NCBI GenBank assembly: GCA_046757925.1
Contig: JBHHZE010000012.1
Span: forward strand, 5,641-69,640
Length of the DNA stretch: 64,000 nt
Direction: 5' to 3'
From: JAZDCZ01 sp046757925
Lineage (GTDB): Bacteria; Gemmatimonadota; Gemmatimonadetes; Gemmatimonadales; GWC2-71-9
The notes under the pieces: generated by a model
Databases searched by the model: none
Told to the model about the DNA's origin: nothing
The model's input: only the letters and a program-made list of their open reading frames with translations
Shown here: in pieces, positions 32,687 through 42,566 of the stretch
How the letters are laid out: every line of letters begins with the position of its first letter
How positions within the stretch are numbered: the stretch's first letter is position 1
Made by a program: the position numbers and the translations under genes

Positions 32687-35092
32687 GTGAAATCAGTTTG
32701 CTTCTCCTACATCTGTATTCTAATCCTATCTTCAGGGGTAGCCGCAGTTGCCTCGAGCCAAGTGCCCACTACACGGTCCGGGACCCTCATAAGCGGTACG
32801 GTACACGACTCGATGACCAACAGGCCGGTATCATTTGTAATCGTGAGTGTGAGCGACACCAACGTGTCTACTATTGCGAACCGGCGCGGCAGGTATTCCC
32901 TGTCGCTGCCGGCGGGCGAGTGGAGAGTCGAGTTCCGCAAGATCGGTTACAGGATGCAGGCAGTTACCATTTCGGTCGGGAGTGACAACCTCACAAATGA
33001 TGTTGCAATGGCGCCGCTTCCCTTAGAACTCGCTGCGGTAACTATACGCGGAAAGCGCGATGATGCGGCTACGAGAATCATACGCCGTGCTATTGAGCGG
33101 AAGAACGATGTCCTGGCACGGATCCATGATTATCGCTATGACGCCTACATAAAGTTTGTCGTTCGGGATCTGAACAAGAGTGCCGACTCGGCAGACGCGA
33201 TCTTCCTCTTGACGGAGACTCAGACCCAGGCCTATTGGGAGCAACCGGACAAGTACCAGGAGACCATCGTTGCGCGCAAGCAGTCCAGCAACCTCGACGC
33301 CCAGAACAATCTAGTATCTGTTGGACAGATCGTGAATTTCAACAAGGACAGGGTCGATCTTCAGAAATATTCGGTCGTGTCCCCTATCGCCGATGATGCT
33401 TTGAACCACTATCACTATTACGTGGCGGACACGTTGTATGAAGGAGGCCGGACTGTGTTTCGACTGGGGATCCAACCCAAGTCGGATGCGGAGCCGCTAT
33501 TTGTGGGAATGATAGATATTGCCGACTCCACATATGATGTTCTCGCCGTAGAAGTCGGCGCAAACGCGGCAGTTAGGTTCGAGTTCTTTGACAACCTCCG
33601 ATACCGCCAGCGCTTCTCCAATGTGAGTGCCGACTACTGGATGCCGACAGAGATCCGATTCTCCGGACAAGTACACCTGGGCGTGCCTATTCCGGGATTT
33701 CCCGAGCAGCTCTCGTTCGTCCATACGGCCTTACTGCAGGACTTTCGTTTTGATGAGGGGCATCCGCCGGTTGGGCTGGACGAGTTCGAAGTGGTCGTGG
33801 ATAGAGGAGCCGATGATGTTGACAGTCTCGAATGGGAGAGTCGTAGACGGGTGCCTCTGACAGAAATAGAGTCGACCGCCTACGAACGGATTGACTCCTT
33901 GGAGCATGTGCCAAAGCCGGTGGGCACCAAGATATTTGAGGGTACGCTGGATGCCTTCTTGCTGACCTTCAATCGCGACTTCTTTCACTTCAACAGGGTG
34001 GAGGGCGGTTATGTCGGAGCGGGCGTTACTCTGCGAGACATTCGTCCTGACCTGATCGTGAGGGCAAAGTCGGGCTACGCTTTGGAAAAAGAGAAATGGC
34101 AGCACCAATACGGTGTGCAATTTCGGCTGTCGGAGAGACAGAGACTGTGGCTTGGAATATCTTACCACGACGAAGTCATCAGCCGTCCTACTGTAGCTCC
34201 TGGTATCCGTAATACCACGCACCTAGCTCTGCTGGCGCGACTCGATCCATTGGACTACTACGTCGAAGAGGGATTCACGGTATCCCTGTCAACCAAAGTT
34301 GCTGATTTTACGCAGCTTCGTCTCCAGTACAACGATGTAGATCAAGCGTCGATTGGCGTTGTCACGGACTACGCGGTGTTCGATCCCGACCGGCGCCAGC
34401 GGTCTAACCCGCCGATCGTGGACGGGAGACTGCGCTCGATATCGGGCACGCTCACGTATGACTCGCGAAAGCTGCTCAAGCTGAAGGGCCGCGATTTCTA
34501 TATCAATAGCTTCACACGAACCAGGATGTCGGTGGGTGCGGAATATGCGACCCCCGACTTGATCCACACCGACTTCGACTTTTTTCGCTACTGGGCACGG
34601 TTCGAGAGACGACAGCGCACGCTCAACCTGGGCATGACAACGATCAGCCTTTTTGCCGGGGCGTCGTCGAGCAAGCTTCCTCCCCAGCGGTATTACACAG
34701 TTGATTTTGGGAACGGCGTCTTTTTCGAGGGCGGCGGTTTCAATACCCTGAACGAGACAAATTTCTCGGGCAACCGAACCGCCTTGTTTTTTCTCACGCA
34801 CGATTTCGATCAACAGTTGTTTCGCAGGAGCCACATCCCGCTAGTGAGAGACATCCCGTTCACGTTCAGCGTGCATGGCGGGGCTTTCTGGACGGACTTT
34901 ATCGACCACCGTCCCAACCCGGGTGATGCCAATATCTTGATCGCACCGAGCGCTTACGGTGAAGTGGGTTTCGGCATCGGGAACCTCACCCCCATGATTT
35001 CTCCTTTCAACTTCACCGCATGGTTCACGTGGCAGGTTTCGTCCTACGATACGGACCGATTCGTATTCAGGATCGGTGTGCCCGGTCCGTAA
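32687..35092 (+). CDS. DUF5686/carboxypeptidase-regulatory-like outer-membrane protein
   Basis: About 801 residues. Signal peptide (1-25), then a carboxypeptidase-regulatory-like beta-sandwich (GTVHDSMTNRPVSFVIVSVSDT...RRGRYSLSLPAGEW), a DUF5686 region with RIIRRAIERKNDV and a C-terminal barrel ending FVFRIGVPGP. The GTG at 32687 follows GGGAG and begins a good signal peptide; the longer frame back to 32633 adds a non-signal stretch. The family is common in Bacteroidota and Gemmatimonadota and is thought to sit in the outer membrane; role unknown. Confidence 0.8.
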   Translation: MKSVCFSYICILILSSGVAAVASSQVPTTRSGTLISGTVHDSMTNRPVSFVIVSVSDTNVSTIANRRGRYSLSLPAGEWRVEFRKIGYRMQAVTISVGSDNLTNDVAMAPLPLELAAVTIRGKRDDAATRIIRRAIERKNDVLARIHDYRYDAYIKFVVRDLNKSADSADAIFLLTETQTQAYWEQPDKYQETIVARKQSSNLDAQNNLVSVGQIVNFNKDRVDLQKYSVVSPIADDALNHYHYYVADTLYEGGRTVFRLGIQPKSDAEPLFVGMIDIADSTYDVLAVEVGANAAVRFEFFDNLRYRQRFSNVSADYWMPTEIRFSGQVHLGVPIPGFPEQLSFVHTALLQDFRFDEGHPPVGLDEFEVVVDRGADDVDSLEWESRRRVPLTEIESTAYERIDSLEHVPKPVGTKIFEGTLDAFLLTFNRDFFHFNRVEGGYVGAGVTLRDIRPDLIVRAKSGYALEKEKWQHQYGVQFRLSERQRLWLGISYHDEVISRPTVAPGIRNTTHLALLARLDPLDYYVEEGFTVSLSTKVADFTQLRLQYNDVDQASIGVVTDYAVFDPDRRQRSNPPIVDGRLRSISGTLTYDSRKLLKLKGRDFYINSFTRTRMSVGAEYATPDLIHTDFDFFRYWARFERRQRTLNLGMTTISLFAGASSSKLPPQRYYTVDFGNGVFFEGGGFNTLNETNFSGNRTALFFLTHDFDQQLFRRSHIPLVRDIPFTFSVHGGAFWTDFIDHRPNPGDANILIAPSAYGEVGFGIGNLTPMISPFNFTAWFTWQVSSYDTDRFVFRIGVPGP

Positions 35093-35230
35093 ATGGGCGG
35101 ACTACGGGAGCGCGGCCGCCTTCAAGAGGCCGCATCATGGAGATTGGGACGTGAATCGAGAAACCCTAGGCTGAGGCGGTTCGGAACGCCGTCGATCACA
35201 CCTTAGGTCTCCCGACCCTGGTAACACTGG

Positions 35231-35998
35231 TTATCGGGCACAGGTCTGTGCCCGTCCACCGTCGATGGCCACGGTCTCACCTGTAATCCAGCCCGCCCGT
35301 CTCGAGGCCAGGAACGCTATTAACTCCGCGATCTCCTGCGGCTCTCCGACTCGACCGAGAGGATGTGTTTCCGTACTGTGCTCCAGGAACGTGGCATAAG
35401 ACTCCTCGTCCATCCCACCGCTTCTATGCAGCCCGGTCCGCACCACACCGGGGTTCACGGCATTGACTCGTACACCGGACGCCGCGAGCTCGAGTGCAAG
35501 ACAACGCGTGAGCTGGTCAACGGCAGCCTTGCTTACGCAGTAGGCCAGAACACCGGGGAATGCGCGCGTGCCGGCCACGCTGCTTACATTGATCACGGTG
35601 CCTTTGCGTTCTCGTAAGAGTGGCAGGGCACAGCGCGTCAGGCAGAACACCGAACGCAAATTGATCGACATCATCCGGTCCCATGCCTCGAGATCTGTGG
35701 AGTCCCAGCTGCCCGCAACCAGGATGCCCGCCGCATTGACGAGGATGTCCAGGCCGCCCAGTCGTTCTCGCGCAGCTGCCACGAGGGTGTCGGTGAACGA
35801 ATCGTCTCTGAGATCTCCGGCCACCGCAACGCAACGACCGCCGGTTTCGGGGCCCTCCTCGAGTTCCGAGAGTGCAGCTGCCCTCCTGGCTGTGGCTAAC
35901 ACCCTGGCTCCTCTGCTCGCCAGGAGTTGTGCGGTGGCGCGTCCGATCCCGCTGCTTGCACCAGTTACGAGTGCGGTCATTCCATCGAATTCGGGCAT
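35231..35998 (-). CDS. Short-chain dehydrogenase/reductase
   Basis: A 255-residue classical SDR. NAD(P)-binding TGASSGIG (about 9-16), NAAG, catalytic Ser in VINVSSVAG and Tyr/Lys in AYCVSKAA, then the NPGVVRT segment. The ATG at 35998 begins the Rossmann fold directly; a GTG at 36043 is an alternative with a 15-residue extension. The stretch 35093-35230 before it holds only a GCGGCC/GGCCGC inverted repeat without a T-run. Substrate cannot be told. Confidence 0.88.
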   Translation of the reverse strand: MPEFDGMTALVTGASSGIGRATAQLLASRGARVLATARRAAALSELEEGPETGGRCVAVAGDLRDDSFTDTLVAAARERLGGLDILVNAAGILVAGSWDSTDLEAWDRMMSINLRSVFCLTRCALPLLRERKGTVINVSSVAGTRAFPGVLAYCVSKAAVDQLTRCLALELAASGVRVNAVNPGVVRTGLHRSGGMDEESYATFLEHSTETHPLGRVGEPQEIAELIAFLASRRAGWITGETVAIDGGRAQTCAR

Positions 35999-36144
35999 TG
36001 GTGTAGAATCCGTATCATGGTTGGCTGGTTTATTAACGGTCACATGAAATTACTGTATTCGTGCCGCTCTGTCTCGCTGCGTGCTTCGCGAGTAGATTCG
36101 GAGCCGGTAGCTTGCAACCCAACGTCTAATCCAGGGGCCAAGGC

Positions 36145-37515
36145 ATGAAGAGAATAATTGTTCGCGTTTTCGCCGTGGTGGCGGCCGGAACCGCAGTGCT
36201 CGCCGCATCGAGATGGGATCGGGAAACCGTGATCGACAGTGCGCTGCAGGAAGGTACGGTGACCGTGTTTGAGAACGTGACGGTCATACCCATGGATAGG
36301 GAGCGCGTCCTTCCAGACCAGACGGTCGTCGTGGCGGGTGAGCGCATAGTTGACATGGGTCCAACCGCCAGCGTTCGAATCCCCGGCGGCGCCCGGACGA
36401 TCGACGGGAGTGAGAAGTACCTGATGCCCGGCCTGGCGGAGATGCATGGCCATACTCCCGTACCGCAGGGCAACCCGAATACTGCCTTCGTGAAGAATAT
36501 GATGTTTCTGTATGTCGCAAACGGAGTCACGACTGTTCGCGGTATGTTGGGTGCACCGGGTCAGTTGGAGCTGAGGCGGATGGTTGCCAGCGGTGAGATA
36601 CTTGGGCCAACTCTCTACCTTGCAGGCCCCAGCTTCAACGGGAATTCCATCGACTCTCCCGAGCAAGCGGTGAAGCGGGTCCGCCAGCAACACGATGCCG
36701 GTTGGGACCTGCTCAAGGTGCATCCGGGATTGACCCGCTCCGAGTACGACGCCATGGCGATCACGGCGTCCCAGGTGGGTATGCGGTTTGGTGGACACGT
36801 GCCCTCAGACGTTGGCCTCATACATGCAATCAAGATGGGACAGCAGACGTTTGATCATTTGGACGGGTTTCTGCAGTATGCCGGCGGTACGGACGGTCCC
36901 ATCGATGAGCGGAAGCTGGGCCAAGCCATCAGGATGGCCCGGGATGCGGGCGCGGCAGTTGTTCCCACCATGGTGCTGTGGGAGGTTGGGGTGATCGGGC
37001 TAGGGGACGTGGCGGAACTCGTCAAGCACCCCGAGCTCCGGTACTGGCCGCAAAGCCAGATCGACGCTTGGACCGCACGTCTGCGCAGGCGGCAGTCAAG
37101 CCCCGACTTCGATACGGAAAACGCTCTCGTCTTTGCCCGCAACCGCAGGAGGACTCTGAAGGCACTGAGCGATGCCGGACTTACGATCCTGATGGGAACC
37201 GATTCACCACAGATTTTCAGTGTGCCCGGGTTTTCGCTGCATCGTGAGATGCGGGCAATGGCCTCGGCGGGCATGACGCCTTATCAGATCCTCGAATCAG
37301 GCACCAAGAACGTGGGGTCTTACTTCCAGGGTAAAGATTCGTTTGGAACGGTCGCCGTAGGGAGACGCGCGGACTTGATTCTCTCCAACTCGAATCCGCT
37401 GGATGACGTGGCGAACGTGGCCGACCGCGCCGGTGTAATGGTACGCGGCCGTTGGTTACCGCGAAGCTTGATTCGACAGCGCCTGTCGGAGATTGCCGCC
37501 GCCTACGAGAACTAA
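36145..37515 (+). CDS. Exported amidohydrolase
   Basis: A 456-residue metal-dependent hydrolase of the imidazolonepropionase/prolidase-like group. Signal or anchor segment (3-22), HxH metal motif in AEMHGHTPVP, likely carboxylated Lys in LLKVHPG, His ligands in FGGHVPSD and FDHLDG, and the Asp in LMGTDSPQ. The end has the typical VGRRADLILSNSNPLDD. Its 3' end overlaps the convergent M24 gene by four bases (CTAA). Substrate probably a dipeptide or an N-acylated/cyclic amide. Confidence 0.85.
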   Translation: MKRIIVRVFAVVAAGTAVLAASRWDRETVIDSALQEGTVTVFENVTVIPMDRERVLPDQTVVVAGERIVDMGPTASVRIPGGARTIDGSEKYLMPGLAEMHGHTPVPQGNPNTAFVKNMMFLYVANGVTTVRGMLGAPGQLELRRMVASGEILGPTLYLAGPSFNGNSIDSPEQAVKRVRQQHDAGWDLLKVHPGLTRSEYDAMAITASQVGMRFGGHVPSDVGLIHAIKMGQQTFDHLDGFLQYAGGTDGPIDERKLGQAIRMARDAGAAVVPTMVLWEVGVIGLGDVAELVKHPELRYWPQSQIDAWTARLRRRQSSPDFDTENALVFARNRRRTLKALSDAGLTILMGTDSPQIFSVPGFSLHREMRAMASAGMTPYQILESGTKNVGSYFQGKDSFGTVAVGRRADLILSNSNPLDDVANVADRAGVMVRGRWLPRSLIRQRLSEIAAAYEN

Positions 37516-38801
37516 GCCGGCATTGAGCCAAATGGATCTTCGAGTGACGGACTCTGCGGTGTCAGCAACTCGGCGCCGTTCTCGGTGATGAGCATATCGT
37601 CTTCGAGTCTCACGCCGAACTCGCCCCGGATGTAGATCCCGGGTTCATCGCTGAAAGTCATGTTGGGTGCCAGCGGCAGGGTGTTGCCCTTGACCAGGTA
37701 CGGCCACTCGTGTCCGTCCATCCCCATGCCGTGTCCTACCCGGTGGGAGAAATACTTATACCCGGGGCCGTATCCGGCATCCTCGATCACCTTGCGGGCG
37801 GCGGCATCCACCGCCTGACACTCCACTCCCGGACGAGCGGTTTGGAGGGCTGCAGTCTGGGCCTTGAACTCGATATCGAACACCTTCTTCATCTTGTCGG
37901 TTGGTGTGCCGAGGACGAAAGTGCGGCTCAGATCCGAGCGGTAACCCTCGACGCCGCAGCCGCCGTCTATGAGGAGTATTGTTCCCTCCGTGATCACCTG
38001 CGGAGTGACCGAACCATGTGGCAGTGCGGAGAACTCGCCAACTTGGACGCCGGCTCCGCCCGAGAACCCCAATTTCCGGTGAGCCGCGGACACGAGTCCC
38101 CTGAAATCGTTCTGGGTCATTCCTTCGTCAAGTGCGCGATAAGCTGCCTCGTATGCTTTGAGGGTGACCTTGGATGCCAAGCGCATGAGTTCGATTTCAT
38201 GTGGTTCCTTGATGGAGCGGCACCCGGCCGTAACGGGCGTTGCACTCACGGGGTGGGCGGCCCGGGCGGCGGCCCCGACGCCGTCGCTGAAAACGAATCG
38301 CACTGTTTCCTCGATACCGATCCGGCCAGTCGCAAGGCCGCGTTTCTTTAGGCCGCCGGCTACCAGGTCGTAGGGACTCTCATGCTCGTTCCATGTTAGC
38401 ACGTCGGCCGTGCCTTTGAGGGGTCCGCGATCGATTTGCTCTCTCGCTCTGTCCTCCTCAAAGGCGGGTGTCACGACGAAAGACCTGCCCGACACGGGTA
38501 GCACAACCGCAAACAACCGTTCGCTCAGCCCCCAGCGGATGTTGGTAAAGTAATTCAGGCTCGTGCCGCCCGTGAGCATGACGGCGGAGAGTTTGTTGTT
38601 GCGCATTAGCTCCCGCGCCCGCTCGATTCGCGCCTGACGCTCCTCAATCGTGATGGGGCGGGCCTGGTCCCGCATCGATTCGAGAGACGCTATTGATGGT
38701 GGGAGCTTTTCGTCTGCGTCGTCTGTCGCTCCGATCGTACCGCATGCCGTTCCGGCAAGTGCGAGAGACGATATTCCAAAGAACTCTCTGCGTGATACCA
38801 T
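37512..38801 (-). CDS. Tat-exported Xaa-Pro aminopeptidase (M24)
   Basis: About 429 residues. The N-terminus has the twin-arginine motif SRREFFG, a hydrophobic stretch and a lipobox-like GTACG, so the folded enzyme is likely exported. The creatinase/prolidase N-domain is followed by the M24 core with the five metal ligands in LLIDGG, RSDLSRTF, HRVGHGMG, SDEPGIY and RLEDDM. ATG 38801 follows CCGGAG at seven bases; 23 codons of upstream frame are dropped. Pairs in context with the amidohydrolase and the M14 peptidase as extracytoplasmic peptide breakdown. Confidence 0.9.
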   Translation of the reverse strand: MVSRREFFGISSLALAGTACGTIGATDDADEKLPPSIASLESMRDQARPITIEERQARIERARELMRNNKLSAVMLTGGTSLNYFTNIRWGLSERLFAVVLPVSGRSFVVTPAFEEDRAREQIDRGPLKGTADVLTWNEHESPYDLVAGGLKKRGLATGRIGIEETVRFVFSDGVGAAARAAHPVSATPVTAGCRSIKEPHEIELMRLASKVTLKAYEAAYRALDEGMTQNDFRGLVSAAHRKLGFSGGAGVQVGEFSALPHGSVTPQVITEGTILLIDGGCGVEGYRSDLSRTFVLGTPTDKMKKVFDIEFKAQTAALQTARPGVECQAVDAAARKVIEDAGYGPGYKYFSHRVGHGMGMDGHEWPYLVKGNTLPLAPNMTFSDEPGIYIRGEFGVRLEDDMLITENGAELLTPQSPSLEDPFGSMPA

Positions 38802-38882
38802 TCGATTACTCCGGTGGGGGCAAGAGTCGTCTACAGTGCTGAAAGCTATGCGGGAACGGACGGCCGTCAATTGGTACGAGTA

Positions 38883-39047
38883 TCAGCCCAAATAGCGTTG
38901 TCCAAGCTTCCGCGCCCAAAAGATGCCGGCACCCATCCCAACCATGCTCACAAGGAATGCTGTCATCATTCCGCCGAGGTGAGCACCGATCCACCATCCC
39001 AATGTGCTCCCGATGAACGCTCCCAGCGTTGCCGCAAGTTTTTCCAT
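38883..39047 (-). CDS. Small glycine-rich membrane protein
   Basis: A 54-residue protein made of two membrane segments (MEKLAATLGAFIGSTLGWWIG and MTAFLVSMVGMGAGIFWA) ending in a basic tail (RKLGQRYLG). The ATG at 39047 follows GGAG at seven bases. Glycine spacing suggests packed helices or an oligomer. No named family. Confidence 0.65.
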   Translation of the reverse strand: MEKLAATLGAFIGSTLGWWIGAHLGGMMTAFLVSMVGMGAGIFWARKLGQRYLG

Positions 39048-39260
39048 TGGCATACTCCAACACGGACGGGGATCCAATCGCTCGAGCGCAAGCGACGCTC
39101 AATTGTCACAGTCCAACACTCCAGATGTCGCCAACTATAACATAACCAAAGGGAATCTCGTGGACGACTGTACGATCCGTAGAGGTTCGTCTGATTACAT
39201 TAGGTGCGCTGGCAGACCAGAACCCAGGTCCCGGGAACCGTACATAGGAGAACCTCGCAC

Positions 39261-39674
39261 GTGTCCTCAGTAATGCAACGGATGCAGTCACGGACGTTCC
39301 GGCGGTCCATAGTCGTGCTCTACACGATCGGTCTGCTGATAGCCACGCTCAGCCCGCTGCCGAGTACGTCGTACGACGCGGTGAGGGGAATCGACAAGCT
39401 GGTTCACGTTGTGCTTTTTGGAGGACTGTCGGCCGTGCTCTATTGGGTCGGACTCTCGGGGACCTGGAGAGCGATGGGGACGGGCGTGGCGATCGCCATT
39501 GCCACCGCCGGACTGATCGAGATCTTGCAAGGTCTGCTGGCGTACAGGAGTGCAGACGGCATGGACTTTGTGGCCGGCTCTATTGGGGCGGTAGTCGGAG
39601 TCGGTGCGGCGACAGGCATGGGACAGGTATGGAGTAGACTCCTCGTACACCGCAAGTGCTCGGAGCCTTCCTAG
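39261..39674 (+). CDS. VanZ-like membrane protein
   Basis: About 137 residues with four membrane segments, including the family pattern GIDKLVHVVLFGGLSAVLY and GLIEILQGLLAYRSADGMDFVAGSIGAVVG (conserved E-x3-Q and DxxDxxAN-like stretch). The GTG at 39261 follows GGAG by ten bases; ATG 39273 is an alternative. VanZ-like proteins have no settled biochemical role outside teicoplanin resistance. The upstream gap (39078-39260) shows no gene. Confidence 0.8.
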   Translation: MSSVMQRMQSRTFRRSIVVLYTIGLLIATLSPLPSTSYDAVRGIDKLVHVVLFGGLSAVLYWVGLSGTWRAMGTGVAIAIATAGLIEILQGLLAYRSADGMDFVAGSIGAVVGVGAATGMGQVWSRLLVHRKCSEPS

Positions 39675-39736
39675 CAGCATCGTACCGATCGAGTTATGCT
39701 ACGGTCAGGTTGAGGACTTCAGATGTGAGTGTGCCG

Positions 39737-42559
39737 ATGTTAGTCAAGATCCGTTCGATTGCGATCCACGCCGCCGTATCGCTCTTTGCCGGTATCGCGG
39801 TTCTAACCGACCCGGTAGCGGCGCAAGAATCCATTACAACTCCGAAACAACAGCTCGGGTTCAATATCGGCGATGACTATCATCTGGCTACGTATAGCCA
39901 GCTCTCGGAATACTGGCACAAGCTGGAGTACGAATCTCCCCGCATGAGGCTCGAGGAGATCGGCAGGACGGCGGAGGGGAGGCCGCAATTCATGGCCATA
40001 ATCACATCGCCTGAAAACCAGCGCAACCTGGCTCATTACAAGGATATTTCGCGGCGTCTGGCGCTGGCGGAAGGGCTGACTCCCGATGTGGCCCGTGAAC
40101 TCGCGAATGAGGGTAGGGCGGTGGTATGGATCGATGGCGGGCTCCACGCCACTGAGGTTCTGGGCGCCCACCAACTGATGGAATTCGTGTACCAAATGGT
40201 GAGTAGAACGGACGGGGAGACGGTGCGGATCCTCGACGATGTGATCATTCTGGCGGTCCATGCCAACCCTGACGGCATGGAATTGGTCTCGAACTGGTAT
40301 ATGCGGGAACCGGACCCGACCAAGAGGAGGAGCGGTGACATCCCGCGCCTCTACCAGAAATACGTCGGGCACGACAACAATCGCGATTTTTACTTGGTCG
40401 CGCAGCCCGAGACAGAGAACATGGCCCGCATCCTCTACCGTGAGTGGTTCCCGCAGATCCTGTACAACCATCATCAAGTGGGCCCGGCCGGCACCGTCAT
40501 GTGGGCTCCACCCTTCCGTGATCCACCGAACTACAATTTCGACCCACTCGTATCCTTGGGCATCGAAATGGTCGGCAACGCGATGCACAGCAGGTTCATT
40601 GTCGAGGGCAAGCGCGGAGTGACGACGCGGAGTGGTGGTCCCTTCTCGACATGGTGGAACGGAGGGCTCAGGACGACGGCATATTTTCACAATATCATCG
40701 GGCTTCTCACCGAGACAATAGGTAATCCGACACCGGTGGATATTCCGCTGATTCCCGCTAGGCAGCTCAGGAGTAAGGACAACCCATTTCCGATCGAGCC
40801 ACAGGAGTGGCATTTCCGGCAGTCGATCGACTATTCCCTGACCGCCAACATGGCAGTGCTGGATTATGCAGCGCGATTTCGAGAAACGCTGTTGTACAAC
40901 ATGTACCGAATGGCACGCAATTCCATCGACTATGGGAGCCGAGACCATTGGACCATACATCCCAAGCGCATAGAGGCTCTTAGGGCGGCGGTCAAAGCGG
41001 AGGGCGCCGAACCAGAGACGATTGGACCGGCAAGCGGTGCCCTCGCGGGGTACTTTTCACGCGGTGTGCCCAAGCGCTTCTTATCGGTGCTACATGATCC
41101 CAAGGAGCGCGATCCCAGGGGATATATCTTGCCGGCAAGCCAGCCTGATTTTCCGACAGCCACCAAGTTCGTCAACACGCTTATCAAGAACGGGGTGACG
41201 GTACTGCGTGCGACCGGTGCCTTTGCCGTGGGTGACAAGCGTTACTCGCCTGGCTCTTATGTGGTCAAGACGGCACAAGCGTTCAGACCTCACATCTTGG
41301 ACATGTTCGAACCACAGGACCACCCCAACGATTTTGCGTATGAGGGAGGCCCTCCAACCCCGCCCTATGACAATGCGGGATACACCTTGGCATACCTCAT
41401 GGGAGTGGAATTCGACAGGATCCTGGATGGATTCGATGGCCCCTTCGAGACGATACGAGGCTATGCTGTCGCACCATCGGGACATGTAACGCAGAAGCCC
41501 GGCGCGGCCGGGTTTCTGCTCAGTCACGAGCAGAACGATGCGGCGATTGCGACAAATCGGTTGCTTGCAGCAGGCGAGGATGTCTATTGGATCAAGAGCC
41601 CACTCGAAGCCAACGGGAAGTCGTATCCGGCCGGTACGATCTATATTCCCAATAATCCCGGCGAGGTGGCACGGTTGACACGGATAGCGTCGAGCCTGGG
41701 GATTTCTGTTGATGCGATAGCGGCAGCCCCGAGCGGTGATGCTTTGAAACTGCGCCCGGTGCGAATCGGTCTGTGGGATCAATACGGTGGCTCAATGCCA
41801 TCTGGCTGGACGCGGTGGCTGCTCGAGAAGTTCGAATTCCCGTTTGAGGTTGTCTATCCTAAAACCTTGGATGCTGGGAATCTCAGCGAGAAGTTCGACA
41901 TACTCGTGTTCGTTACGGGTGCGATACCGGAGTCCGATCGGGAGAGCGGAGGCTTCGCTGAACTGTTCTCTCGGGAACCGGATCCCAGCAGTATACCGGC
42001 AGAGTATCGGGAACGGCTCGGAAGTATTACGGTAGCCACCACGGTACCACGGCTGATCGAGTTTCTGGAGCAGGGTGGAACGATCATCACGATCGGTAGC
42101 TCGACCATTCTGGCGCGACATGCGGGTCTACCGATGGCGGACCACCTCGTGGACGGCAACGGTAAGCACCTCACACAAGACGTGTACTACGTACCAGGTT
42201 CAGTGTTGCAAGTGAGGGTCGACAACTCGCGGCCACTGGCCTACGGTATGAAGCAATATGCTGACGTGTTCTTCGACAACAGTCCGGTATTCAGAATGCT
42301 TCCCGATGCACAGATGAGAAAAGTTGAAGCCGTGGCGTGGTTTGCCAACGATACTCCTCTGAGGAGTGGTTGGGCGTGGGGCCAGAACCGCCTAAACGGA
42401 GGGGTTGCGGTAGCGGAAGCCAAGGTTGGCAAGGGCAATTTATTTTTGTTCGGACCGGAAATCTTGAACCGCGGCCAGCCGCACGGCACTTTCAAATTCT
42501 TCTTCAATGGCATATACCTGGCCGGCGCGACCACAGTGAGGTTGGATCTAACGAATTAG
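39737..42559 (+). CDS. Secreted M14 zinc carboxypeptidase-family protein
   Basis: About 940 residues. Signal peptide (ends PVAAQ). M14 catalytic domain (about 40-380) with zinc ligands in GGLHATEV (HxxE) and the third His in YNHHQVG, and the substrate-binding NNRDF segment. A C-terminal glutamine-amidotransferase-like/BPL-like region (about 640-900; IRIGLWDQYGG, LVFVTGAIP, GTIITIGSS) is typical of this large family. The ATG at 39737 begins a good signal peptide; the ribosome site is weak. It likely degrades extracellular peptides or peptidoglycan stems. Confidence 0.87.
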   Translation: MLVKIRSIAIHAAVSLFAGIAVLTDPVAAQESITTPKQQLGFNIGDDYHLATYSQLSEYWHKLEYESPRMRLEEIGRTAEGRPQFMAIITSPENQRNLAHYKDISRRLALAEGLTPDVARELANEGRAVVWIDGGLHATEVLGAHQLMEFVYQMVSRTDGETVRILDDVIILAVHANPDGMELVSNWYMREPDPTKRRSGDIPRLYQKYVGHDNNRDFYLVAQPETENMARILYREWFPQILYNHHQVGPAGTVMWAPPFRDPPNYNFDPLVSLGIEMVGNAMHSRFIVEGKRGVTTRSGGPFSTWWNGGLRTTAYFHNIIGLLTETIGNPTPVDIPLIPARQLRSKDNPFPIEPQEWHFRQSIDYSLTANMAVLDYAARFRETLLYNMYRMARNSIDYGSRDHWTIHPKRIEALRAAVKAEGAEPETIGPASGALAGYFSRGVPKRFLSVLHDPKERDPRGYILPASQPDFPTATKFVNTLIKNGVTVLRATGAFAVGDKRYSPGSYVVKTAQAFRPHILDMFEPQDHPNDFAYEGGPPTPPYDNAGYTLAYLMGVEFDRILDGFDGPFETIRGYAVAPSGHVTQKPGAAGFLLSHEQNDAAIATNRLLAAGEDVYWIKSPLEANGKSYPAGTIYIPNNPGEVARLTRIASSLGISVDAIAAAPSGDALKLRPVRIGLWDQYGGSMPSGWTRWLLEKFEFPFEVVYPKTLDAGNLSEKFDILVFVTGAIPESDRESGGFAELFSREPDPSSIPAEYRERLGSITVATTVPRLIEFLEQGGTIITIGSSTILARHAGLPMADHLVDGNGKHLTQDVYYVPGSVLQVRVDNSRPLAYGMKQYADVFFDNSPVFRMLPDAQMRKVEAVAWFANDTPLRSGWAWGQNRLNGGVAVAEAKVGKGNLFLFGPEILNRGQPHGTFKFFFNGIYLAGATTVRLDLTN

Positions 42560-42566
42560 TGGAGCA

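Noticed and set aside
35093..35230. Intrinsic terminator from the GCGGCC/GGCCGC repeat
   Set aside because: The stem is short and no T-run follows on either strand; cannot be told from chance in GC-rich DNA.
39803..40960. 385-codon minus-strand frame opposite the M14 peptidase
   Set aside because: Fully inside a well-supported secreted peptidase gene on the other strand; no protein family features.
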